Source: CAYLWW01 sp964387585 (GTDB taxonomy: Bacteria; Pseudomonadota; Alphaproteobacteria; Rickettsiales; Midichloriaceae). From it: a DNA stretch of 24,275 nt. The notes under the pieces were generated by a model that had not been told where the DNA came from, made no database searches, and saw only the letters and a program-made list of their open reading frames with translations. Every line of letters begins with the position of its first letter. The stretch's first letter is position 1. The DNA is taken from positions 1 to 24,275 of the forward strand of contig CAYLWW010000012.1 of the NCBI GenBank assembly GCA_964387585.1. Reading direction: 5' to 3'. The position numbers were made by a program, and so were the translations under genes. Shown piece after piece: positions 1-6,432 of the stretch.

Positions 1-159
1 AACATCCCTTATTTATATCAATTATTCATATTAATCTCAACTGGAATGACTATATTTGAAGGTTTTGCAAAGCTAGGGAAGACAATAAAAGGCTGGTTCT
101 ATGGATTCAAACTTCATATTGTAATCAACGAACTGGGGCAAATACACTTCTTTCGCTGA
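1..159 (+). mobile_element. Degenerate IS982-like transposase fragment
   Basis: From about position 58 to the TGA at 157-159 the plus strand encodes GFAKLGKTIKG followed by WFYGFKLHIVINELGQI. This resembles the central DDE block of IS982-family transposases, in which a GWF-GFKLH-IN-G signature follows the first catalytic Asp region. The preceding codons (1-57) are open in the same frame but match the family poorly. The frame ends directly after the block, and the next frame continues for only a few residues, so this is a decayed fragment rather than a working gene. No terminal inverted repeat can be identified because the left edge is cut. It lies just downstream of hflK, where hflC would normally be. 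The family assignment is from remembered motif similarity and is moderately certain; that it is a transposase scar is more certain. Confidence 0.6.
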
Positions 160-294
160 TGCTATAGATGCTGCTTTGAAATATTAATCTCACAACTGCT
201 TTTTTATTTTAACTCGTCGCTTATGTTTAACTTTTCTATGCTTAGCGCTTTATTCCTGCTAAATCTTTATTTCTGGATAGTATAATTTACTAGA
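160..294. other. Intergenic remainder between transposase scar and hflK
   Basis: These 135 bases downstream of hflK contain no convincing gene on either strand. I looked on the minus strand for the N-terminus of HflC (a membrane anchor followed by an SPFH domain) and saw none. A weak dyad TAGTA/TACTA sits near 280-294 next to the hflK stop, too short to call as a terminator. Confidence 0.4.
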
Positions 295-1479
295 CTATTT
301 ACTTACTATAGAAGCATTACTATCTGAATTACTTTTATTAAAAATATTAGGCATAGGCATAAAAGGAACCAATGGAGAAGAGGATTGCTTGCTAACTATA
401 ACTTTATCTACTTTGCTTAATACTTCTTCCATAGTTTCTAGATAAATCCGTCTTCGTGTTACTTCTTTGGATTTTTGATACTGATTATATACTGAAGAAT
501 ACCTGCTTGCCTCACCTTTCGCTTTAGCGACAACGGATTCCCGATAAGCTCTTGCCTCTTCTATGATTGCTTGCGCCTCTCCCCTAGCTTTCGGTATTAC
601 ATCATTACGATAAGCTTGCGCTTGATTGATCTCTCTTTCTTTATCAGCTTTAGCGGATTGAACATCTCGGTAAGCATCCATAACCTCAGGTGCAACATAA
701 CTATATAAAATACCTATGCTATCTATTTGTATTCCTGATTTATAGCTATCTAAAGTATCCTGAACTATTTGCCTTACTTTTTGCTCTATACCTTGACGTT
801 GCTCAGATAGAGCTTCATAAAGCTTAACAGTACCTATTACTTCTCTCATAGCACTTTCAGAAACAATGCGAACAGTATTTTCTCCTAACAAATCTTCCTT
901 GATGTTGAATAGATAATCCTTAGCATCCTTAATATACCATTGTACAAAAAAATGCATATCAATTATATTTTCATCACCTGTTAGCATTTGATTGCTTTCT
1001 ATATCACTGCTTGTATCGCTTTCATCACTAGTATTATTAAAAGAAAGATCTTTAGAATCTTTATTAGCTTTTTTTATACCAATTAGTTCTTTGTTAATTC
1101 TAGTTACGCTTACTTTGTCAACACTTTCTATTGGAGAAGGTAATTTATAATTCAACCCAGGAATAGAAGTACGGTTATACTTGCCCAAACGCATTACCAC
1201 ACCCTCTTCATTAGTGTTTACTGTATAGAAACCTGTTACTAACCAAATTAATAACAATGCTAAAAGAAAGAGTAATAGTAACAAAATATTTGAACTTCCT
1301 TTTTCATTACTAGGTTGATTATTATTTCCTGCATTCCCAAGTTTAAGAAGCTTATTAAGTATTTTATTTATAATGCTAAACAAATCTTCACCAGAATTAG
1401 TTGATCTACCTGATTTATTATAAGATTCATCATTATTCTTTTTTTCCCAAGGATTATCAAATTTGTTAAGACTAAGCAT
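295..1479 (-). CDS. hflK: HflK, SPFH-domain regulator of FtsH protease
   Basis: HflK pairs with HflC in an inner-membrane SPFH complex that surrounds the FtsH protease and modulates its access to membrane substrates. The 394-residue product has a hydrophilic, Asn/Ser-rich N-terminal tail (1-63), one transmembrane helix (about 65-85), an SPFH domain (about 86-270, including GVVMRLGKY and MLTGDENIID), and a coiled-coil region (about 270-350) with the repeated KA(R/K)GEA pattern typical of HflK. A Ser/Asp-rich insert lies near 140-165, as in other Rickettsiales-like HflK proteins. The start is ATG. HflK is normally followed immediately by hflC, but here a transposase scar and no hflC lie downstream. 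ndk is 60 bases upstream on the same strand. HflK rather than HflC is preferred because of the long N-terminal tail and the insert. Confidence 0.93.
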   Translation of the reverse strand: MLSLNKFDNPWEKKNNDESYNKSGRSTNSGEDLFSIINKILNKLLKLGNAGNNNQPSNEKGSSNILLLLLFLLALLLIWLVTGFYTVNTNEEGVVMRLGKYNRTSIPGLNYKLPSPIESVDKVSVTRINKELIGIKKANKDSKDLSFNNTSDESDTSSDIESNQMLTGDENIIDMHFFVQWYIKDAKDYLFNIKEDLLGENTVRIVSESAMREVIGTVKLYEALSEQRQGIEQKVRQIVQDTLDSYKSGIQIDSIGILYSYVAPEVMDAYRDVQSAKADKEREINQAQAYRNDVIPKARGEAQAIIEEARAYRESVVAKAKGEASRYSSVYNQYQKSKEVTRRRIYLETMEEVLSKVDKVIVSKQSSSPLVPFMPMPNIFNKSNSDSNASIVSK

Positions 1480-1539
1480 TATTATAAAGAGTAAATAAGT
1501 TCTTAATTTGCTTTATTAATTTAAGGAGAAGACTTTGAT

Positions 1540-1962
1540 TTAAGCTACTATTTCTTTTTCTGCGAAAAAAAATGCTATTTCTTTTGCAGCATTTTCAACA
1601 GAATCAGATCCATGAACCGAATTTTCTTCTATATTTAGAGCGAAATCTTTTCTAATGGTTCCGATTGCAGCTTCATTAGGGTTAGTAGCTCCCATAATAT
1701 CGCGATTTTTTGATACAGCGTTCTCACCCTCTAGTACTTGAACTACGACTGGGCCGCTAATCATGAAATTTACTAAACTATCAAAAAATGCCCTATCCTT
1801 ATGAATGAAGTAAAAAGCTTCTGCTTCTTTTTTTGTAAGCAAAATCCTTTTTTGTGCTACTATGCGTAAACCAGCAGCTTCAAACTTAGAGTTTATGAGA
1901 CCAGTGATATTGCGCTTTGTAGCATCTGGCTTAATAATTGATAATGTTTTTTCGAGATACAT
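1540..1962 (-). CDS. ndk: Nucleoside diphosphate kinase
   Basis: Ndk transfers the gamma phosphate of ATP to nucleoside diphosphates through a phosphohistidine intermediate, balancing cytoplasmic NTP and dNTP pools. The 140-residue length is standard. The N-terminal ERTLSIIKPDA-type segment appears here as EKTLSIIKPDATKRN, and the active-site segment NSVHGSDS places the catalytic His at residue 117. The G-AI-G-IR substrate-binding region (about 96-104) is intact. The start is ATG at 1962. It lies between the GNAT gene and hflK, all on the minus strand. The 117-base upstream gap contains an AT-rich dyad, so it may be transcribed separately from the GNAT gene. Confidence 0.97.
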   Translation of the reverse strand: MYLEKTLSIIKPDATKRNITGLINSKFEAAGLRIVAQKRILLTKKEAEAFYFIHKDRAFFDSLVNFMISGPVVVQVLEGENAVSKNRDIMGATNPNEAAIGTIRKDFALNIEENSVHGSDSVENAAKEIAFFFAEKEIVA

Positions 1963-1982
1963 GGTACACTAATTATTAGAAA

Positions 1983-2013
1983 CTTAAAAATAAATTTAAG
2001 ATAAGTTTTTAAG
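1983..2013 (-). terminator. AT-rich dyad between GNAT gene and ndk
   Basis: CTTAAAAA (1983-1990) and TTTTTAAG (2006-2013) are perfect complements separated by 15 bases. The position is between the GNAT gene stop (2080) and the ndk start (1962). The stem is entirely A/T apart from one pair, so thermodynamic strength is low. It could be a weak terminator or chance in AT-rich DNA. Confidence 0.25.
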
Positions 2014-2079
2014 CTATTTTCCATAAAATTGCAACAATAAACTTAATTCCAACACTATCTCATTACCATATCTACTGAA

Positions 2080-2979
2080 TTACCGATCCCAATTATAACA
2101 CCAAAATTTGCCATAAACTTTAAATCCTAGCTTACGAAAAATTCGCATTCCCTCCTCTGAACTTGCAGTTGCGGTTATAAACTTAGCTCCTTTTTCGGAA
2201 GCATAATTAATTAAATGCTTTATAACAAAACTACCTATTCCTTGATTACGCATTATTGGTATTGTAATTAAATCAGAAATTCCTGCAACTTCATTATCTT
2301 GACTAAAAAATAATGATGAAACAGCTACTGGAGAATCATTTAAATAAGCTACAAATAGTCTTAATTCCTCCTTCTTACTCCACTCTAATTTAGCTATTTT
2401 ATCGTAAAGATTGATAGCTTGATTATCAAAAAAACTCATAACTTGAGCAAAAAATCTGAAATCAGAACGACTAGTTACAACTTTCATTACAGGTTGTACA
2501 AGAATTTTTTGTTTATCTGAAGAGTCTTCTTCTTTATAGTTTGAAGGAAACGATAGAGTAGTTTGAAAATTTACTTGATGCTTAATATCAGTATCTATTT
2601 TTTGCTCGCAACTATCAATAGCCATAGCATAGTTATAAGAATCAGCTTTAAAAGCTAACTTTCTTAAAATATTAGCCAGCGTAATGTTATTAGGATCAGC
2701 TGGGCTAATCCACCAGCTAAAACTTTTGCCATTAAAAAAGGGAATGATTTCTTCTATAACTGCTATTATATATTTCTTATAAATATCTTCATTGACTTGG
2801 CTTAATGAATATATGTAATTAGGGAGTAGATAAGCAATATTGAATGTTGGTGAGTTGATTTCGCTTTCTACCGTAAGGCATGTGTCATGATATCGAACGA
2901 TTGTACTATCAAGTATTTTAGGTAAATATATTAGCTTAGAAAAAAAATTATCTTGAATAATTTTTGTGATATATAACAT
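2080..2979 (-). CDS. GNAT-family N-acetyltransferase
   Basis: A 299-residue protein whose C-terminal half (about 155-295) is a GNAT acetyltransferase domain. Motif A is visible as RNQGIGSFVIKHL (244-256), the R/Q-x-x-G-x-G/A pyrophosphate-binding loop that holds acetyl-CoA. It is followed by ASEEGMRIFRKLGF, the conserved alpha-4/beta-6 segment in which a residue pair precedes the GF turn. The N-terminal 150 residues have no motif I recognise; they could be a degenerate first GNAT-like domain or a substrate-specific extension. The acceptor (protein, small molecule or antibiotic) cannot be predicted. The start is ATG; no strong Shine-Dalgarno is seen. The upstream 200 bases contain repeated and palindromic elements that might regulate it (3023-3094) and the probable tRNA-His terminator. 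Confidence 0.8.
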   Translation of the reverse strand: MLYITKIIQDNFFSKLIYLPKILDSTIVRYHDTCLTVESEINSPTFNIAYLLPNYIYSLSQVNEDIYKKYIIAVIEEIIPFFNGKSFSWWISPADPNNITLANILRKLAFKADSYNYAMAIDSCEQKIDTDIKHQVNFQTTLSFPSNYKEEDSSDKQKILVQPVMKVVTSRSDFRFFAQVMSFFDNQAINLYDKIAKLEWSKKEELRLFVAYLNDSPVAVSSLFFSQDNEVAGISDLITIPIMRNQGIGSFVIKHLINYASEKGAKFITATASSEEGMRIFRKLGFKVYGKFWCYNWDR

Positions 2980-3022
2980 AACTAACTCACTTAATTAGGA
3001 ATTAAAAAACTAAAAATAGCAA

Positions 3023-3094
3023 ATTATCCGATAAATTTACTAATTATAGCATTTACTAATTACGACTTGTAAGTCTATATTATCCGATAATATA
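3023..3094. repeat. Paired direct repeats and 19-base palindrome upstream of GNAT gene
   Basis: The 12-mer ATTATCCGATAA occurs at 3023-3034 and again at 3079-3090, 56 bases apart. The second copy is embedded in a near-perfect palindrome with 9-base arms, TATATTATC (3076-3084) and GATAATATA (3086-3094), around one central C. Between them a second 12-mer, ATTTACTAATTA, is repeated at 3035-3046 and 3051-3062 (16-base period). All lie 45-115 bases upstream of the GNAT start codon. Repeated, symmetric sites in a promoter region are compatible with an operator, but no regulator is known for them. Confidence 0.4.
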
Positions 3095-3125
3095 ATTGCT
3101 AGTATAAATTTTATCGACATAAAAC

Positions 3126-3158
3126 TTTAGCAAACCGAATAATGTTATGGTTGCTAAA
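3126..3158 (-). terminator. Probable terminator of tRNA-His
   Basis: TTTAGCAA(A)CC (3126-3136) pairs with GGTTGCTAAA (3149-3158), giving a 10-base-pair stem with one bulged A and a 12-base loop. Read on the minus strand the hairpin lies 23 bases past the tRNA-His 3' end and is followed by GTTTTAT. That is the arrangement expected of an intrinsic terminator, with a short U-tract. Confidence 0.5.
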
Positions 3159-3180
3159 TCAGATTAAATAAAACTGAAAG

Positions 3181-3258
3181 TGGGGCGAACAACGGAACTC
3201 GAATCCGCGACCTCAAGTGCCACAAACTTGCGCTCTAACCATCTGAGCTATGCCCGCC
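3181..3258 (-). tRNA. tRNA-His (GTG anticodon)
   Basis: The minus strand folds into a complete cloverleaf. The acceptor stem GCGGGCA pairs with TGTTCGC (with G-U pairs), the D arm is GCTC/GAGC, the anticodon stem CAAGT/ACTTG carries loop TTGTGGC with anticodon GTG, and the T arm is GCGGA-TTCGAGT-TCCGT. The extra 5' G at position -1 (base 3258) faces discriminator C73, the identity element of tRNA-His. The 3' CCA is encoded (3181-3183 on the complementary strand), unlike in the neighbouring tRNA-Cys. It is divergent from rpsU. Confidence 0.95.
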
Positions 3259-3584
3259 ATAAGATCTTTAGCTTTAGCTTAAAAAGGAATTTCAACAGCT
3301 ATTAATTATGCTTTAAGATAAAAATTTGCTAGTGTTAACGCTTTTTAATGAAAAATTGATCGTACATTGCAATGCAAAATAAATCAATTTTTTTCTTTTA
3401 AATTATTTATTGAAATAATAAGTTAAAAAGTATATATATATGGAATATAAGTTTCTAGCAGTTCAATTATTAGCCTATAAAGTTGTTTTGGAAAATACAA
3501 GCTTTGTATACTAGCTAAGTACATAAAATTGCAATTGCTTTAATATTAATATTATTTAAATTAGCGTTTATCGGAGGTTTTACA
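3259..3584. promoter_or_regulatory. Divergent tRNA-His/rpsU intergenic region
   Basis: This 326-base AT-rich spacer separates the leftward tRNA-His from the rightward rpsU and has no credible reading frame. The best rpsU promoter candidate is TTGTTT (3483-3488), an 18-base spacer and TATACT (3507-3512), which would give a leader of about 65 bases. For tRNA-His I see TTGAAA-type boxes on the minus strand but no convincing pair. The rest is A/T tracts, including a TATATATATA run near 3431. Confidence 0.4.
3573..3577 (+). promoter_or_regulatory. Ribosome binding site supporting a TTG start for rpsU
   Basis: GGAGG at 3573-3577 lies 7 bases before TTG at 3585-3587. No ATG or GTG is available in frame near the family's N-terminus, so this strong Shine-Dalgarno decides the TTG start. 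Confidence 0.75.
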
Positions 3585-3782
3585 TTGGTAAGTGTATTAG
3601 TACGTTTCAACAATGTTGATTATGCATTAAAAAATTTAAAAAAGAAGATGCAGCGTGAAAGTATATTTCGTACTATAAAGAATAAAAGGTTTTATGAAAA
3701 ACCTTCAGAGGAAAAGGTCAGGAGAAAAGCTGAATCTTTGCGTAGAAAAAGAAAAATAGATCATAGAAAAAGAGATTTTTAA
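3585..3782 (+). CDS. rpsU: 30S ribosomal protein S21
   Basis: S21 is a small basic protein of the 30S platform near the anti-Shine-Dalgarno region and aids initiation. The 65-residue product shows the family pattern in full: VRFNNVDYALKNLKKKMQRE at the start, FRTIKNKRFYEKPSE in the middle (RxYEKPS is diagnostic), and a very basic RRKAESLRRKRK tail. Translation starts at TTG, placed 7 bases after GGAGG. The downstream gap up to tRNA-Cys (188 bases) has no strong terminator hairpin, so co-transcription with the tRNA is possible. It is divergent from tRNA-His. Confidence 0.96.
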   Translation: MVSVLVRFNNVDYALKNLKKKMQRESIFRTIKNKRFYEKPSEEKVRRKAESLRRKRKIDHRKRDF

Positions 3783-3970
3783 ATAAATTAAATAATCTTA
3801 GTCTCAGATCTTTCTTTTTTTACTATGCTGGTTTGCTACCCTACCTCTTTATAGCATGATATTATAAGCTAGTTGTAATTTAATAAGGCGTAACATAATT
3901 ATAGATAGTGAATTTTAGCTATTTATAAATTTAAAAAGTCAAAAAGCTCTTTTTTATCTAAAGCATTTTT

Positions 3971-4042
3971 GGCCGAATAGCAAAGTGGTAATGCAACGGA
4001 TTGCAAATCCGTGATTGGTCAGTTCGATTCTGACTTCGGCCT
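3971..4042 (+). tRNA. tRNA-Cys (GCA anticodon)
   Basis: GGCCGAA pairs with TTCGGCC as a perfect acceptor stem. The anticodon stem ACGGA/TCCGT encloses loop TTGCAAA with anticodon GCA, and the T arm is GTCAG-TTCGATT-CTGAC. Discriminator U73 (base 4042) is the strongest tRNA-Cys identity element. CCA is not encoded (the next bases are CGT), so it must be added by the CCA-adding enzyme. The D arm is short, with AGC/TGC-type pairing, as in many tRNA-Cys genes. Confidence 0.95.
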
Positions 4043-4195
4043 CGTTTTATATATGATAACACATAAGCAGTAGTAGCTCCTTATACTAGCACTTCCCTTC
4101 AGAATTATGTATTGGATAATACTAGTAAATAAGCTTTAATGCTGTAACTAAATAATATATCATATATATTATCAAGATATTTTTATCGTATATTA

Positions 4196-6163
4196 ATGAC
4201 AATAAAACTTCTATCAGAGCAAGCAATAAGTAAAATAGCTGCAGGAGAAGTAGTCGAAAGACCTATGTCAGTAGTAAAAGAACTGGTAGAAAATTCTATA
4301 GATGCCGGCGCAACTTCTGTAAATGTTATTTTCAAAAGAGGCGGGCGCAGCATAATCTTAGTTAATGATAATGGGTATGGAATTGAAAAAGAAGAGCTAC
4401 CTATAGCATTATGCAGATATGCTACTTCCAAACTTAATGATGAAAATCTTGATCAAATATGTTATTTAGGATTTCGAGGAGAGGCTTTATCAGCAATAAG
4501 CAGCGTATCAAGAACTTCGATCGTTAGTAAATCTCAAAAATCAGCAAATGCTTGGAAACTTAGTGTAGAAGGTGGCCTTAATATACACGACGTAAATTCA
4601 GGAAATTATCAACTTATTCCAGCATCCCATCCTCAAGGAACTACTATAGAAATTAGAGATTTATTTTATTCTACACCTACTAGGGTAAAATTTCTACGTT
4701 CCGAACAGGCAGAAAACATCGCATGCATAGATTTAATTCAGCGTTTTGCTCTAAGCTGTCATAACATTAGTTTTAGCTTACAGATTAATGATAAAGCACC
4801 ATTAGTTTATAACACTAAAGACGATGATTATAACTCAGGAAGTGATTTAAGAGTAAAAGAGGTATTAGGTAGTGAATTTCTTAGCAATGCAACAAAAATA
4901 AAATATGAGAGCGAAGAATTAAAAATATTTGGTTATTCTACTATACCCACTTATAGCAGATTGACTACCGCTAAACAAAAACAATATTGTTATGTTAATG
5001 GTAGAGTAGTCAAAGATCAATTTCTGAATAATGTAATTAAAGGAGCATATTATAGTTTATTGCCACATGATCGCTATCCTATGGTAGTACTATTCATTGA
5101 TATCAACCCTAGTTTGATAGATGTTAATATTCATCCAAATAAAACTCAAATACGTTTTTGGCAAGAGCAAAAAGTTAAAGGTCTAATATTTAACGCTATA
5201 CGTAATAGTATTAGTTCAACTCGAGTGAGTAGTGATATTCACTCTAAAATATCTGAAGTAATTAATAACAATTTAACTCAAAGTACTATCGAAATAAATG
5301 ATAAAAGAAGTACAAAAGGTTTTAGCTCTAGCATTTATGATCCGAAATTTTATAACACTAGCATAAAAGACACTGACTCTGATAATTTAATAAAAGCTAC
5401 TAATAATCAATTAGCTGAAAATAATAGTTATATTAAAGCTAATCCTTATGTTAGTGAGAAAAATTCCTCTATTAATTCGGAAAAATTAAGATCGTTAGAA
5501 AATTTAAATTCAAAAATAAAACAATCAGCAGAAAATCAAATAACAGAAGATTCTTTTCTGGAAAAACAAAATATCAGTGATACATCATTAAACTTGGGAG
5601 TTGCTTTATGTCAAATTAATTATACTTACATAATATCTCAAGCTGAAGATAGTATAGTAATTGTTGATCAGCATGCAGCCCATGAAAGATTAGTTTTAGA
5701 GAAGATAAAACAAGATATAAAATCTAGTAAAAAGTTATTGAGTCAAATGCTATTAGTGCCAGAAATAATTGAGTTAGGAGTGGTTGGGGCTGAATCGCTT
5801 GTTAATATAGCTGATAAGTTAGAAAGCATAGGTATAAAAATTGAACGTAATGGTATAACTCAAGTAATTTTAAGAGAAATTCCTGCAATTCCAGGAGGTA
5901 TAGATATGATAGAACTACTTTCAGATATTGCTAACGATATCGATCTTTATCAAAATTTAATTGAAGGCAAATTTGATGAAATATATGGAAATATAGCCTG
6001 TAGATCTAGCATAAGGGCAGGGCGCAAACTTAATATAGCTGAAATGAACAATTTGCTAAGAATGATGGAAATAACTCCATTTTCTAGTCAGTGTAATCAT
6101 GGTAGACCTACTTATGTTAAACTCCCGTTAAATGATTTAGCAAAAATCTTTGAACGTGCTTAG
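4196..6163 (+). CDS. mutL: DNA mismatch repair protein MutL (endonuclease type)
   Basis: MutL couples MutS mismatch recognition to strand incision. The 655-residue protein has an N-terminal GHKL ATPase (about 1-330) with KELVENSIDAGAT (catalytic Glu29, Mg-binding Asn33), NDNG (57-60) and GFRGEAL (92-98), and a transducer segment ending in NIHPNKTQIRF. A Ser/Asn-rich linker (about 340-460) follows, then a C-terminal dimerisation domain. The C-terminus carries the metal-dependent nicking motif DQHAAHERLVLE (491-502), ACR (601-603) and CNHGRP (633-638), so it is probably a latent endonuclease of the methyl-independent type, as in most alphaproteobacteria. The start is ATG at 4196 without a strong Shine-Dalgarno. 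It converges on atpD across 269 bases containing a transposase scar and a hairpin. Confidence 0.96.
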   Translation: MTIKLLSEQAISKIAAGEVVERPMSVVKELVENSIDAGATSVNVIFKRGGRSIILVNDNGYGIEKEELPIALCRYATSKLNDENLDQICYLGFRGEALSAISSVSRTSIVSKSQKSANAWKLSVEGGLNIHDVNSGNYQLIPASHPQGTTIEIRDLFYSTPTRVKFLRSEQAENIACIDLIQRFALSCHNISFSLQINDKAPLVYNTKDDDYNSGSDLRVKEVLGSEFLSNATKIKYESEELKIFGYSTIPTYSRLTTAKQKQYCYVNGRVVKDQFLNNVIKGAYYSLLPHDRYPMVVLFIDINPSLIDVNIHPNKTQIRFWQEQKVKGLIFNAIRNSISSTRVSSDIHSKISEVINNNLTQSTIEINDKRSTKGFSSSIYDPKFYNTSIKDTDSDNLIKATNNQLAENNSYIKANPYVSEKNSSINSEKLRSLENLNSKIKQSAENQITEDSFLEKQNISDTSLNLGVALCQINYTYIISQAEDSIVIVDQHAAHERLVLEKIKQDIKSSKKLLSQMLLVPEIIELGVVGAESLVNIADKLESIGIKIERNGITQVILREIPAIPGGIDMIELLSDIANDIDLYQNLIEGKFDEIYGNIACRSSIRAGRKLNIAEMNNLLRMMEITPFSSQCNHGRPTYVKLPLNDLAKIFERA

Positions 6164-6195
6164 GTGGATAGCGCTATTTCAATGTTAATAAAATA

Positions 6196-6320
6196 ATTTG
6201 TATAATTTGGTTTAGCAATAGCAAGAGCGATAAAACTAAGAAAGACATGAGCAGTTTTATCGAAATCTCATAGCAATCCTTTTATTTTCCTTGTCCTCAA
6301 AACTTACAGCGTTCTGCAAA
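6196..6320 (-). mobile_element. IS5-like transposase C-terminal remnant, frameshifted
   Basis: The minus strand reads EDKENKRIAMRF and, after a one-base frame change near 6258-6262 where the first frame hits TAA, continues as DKTAHVFLSFIALAIAK. Joined, this is the C-terminal signature of IS5-type transposases: a basic R-R-I-A-x-R-(Y/F)-D-K-T element followed by a hydrophobic F-L-S-F-x-x-L helix. Upstream codons are too degraded to extend it with confidence. The scar sits directly downstream of atpD, where atpC is expected. The alignment is from memory, so the exact IS subgroup is uncertain. Confidence 0.6.
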
Positions 6321-6375
6321 AAATCGTTGATCTAACAAATTTTTGTTTTGATACTTCTAAAAATGCCTCCACAAT

Positions 6376-6410
6376 GTTAACCCAAACTCTTATCCAAAGT
6401 TAGGGTTAAC
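6376..6410. terminator. Strong hairpin between convergent mutL and atpD
   Basis: GTTAACCC (6376-6383) and GGGTTAAC (6403-6410) are perfect complements. Past one mismatched A on each side, AACT and AGTT add four more pairs, with a 9-base loop. On the plus strand it is followed by ATAACTTTTA; on the minus strand a T-run appears only after about 12 bases. It could act as a bidirectional terminator for mutL and atpD, or be the leftover end of the adjacent insertion sequence. Confidence 0.4.
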
Positions 6411-6432
6411 ATAACTTTTAGTGATCCTTATA

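Noticed and set aside
3421..3440. TA dinucleotide run near 3431
   Set aside because: A short low-complexity tract of about ten bases, not enough to be a meaningful repeat or promoter.
4183..4431. Minus-strand open frame over the 5' end of mutL
   Set aside because: The opposite strand encodes the conserved MutL GHKL ATPase motifs, so this frame is incidental.
6164..6432. Possible hidden or degenerate atpC
   Set aside because: No frame on the minus strand resembles the epsilon N-terminal beta-sandwich; the recognisable residue pattern is a transposase C-terminus.
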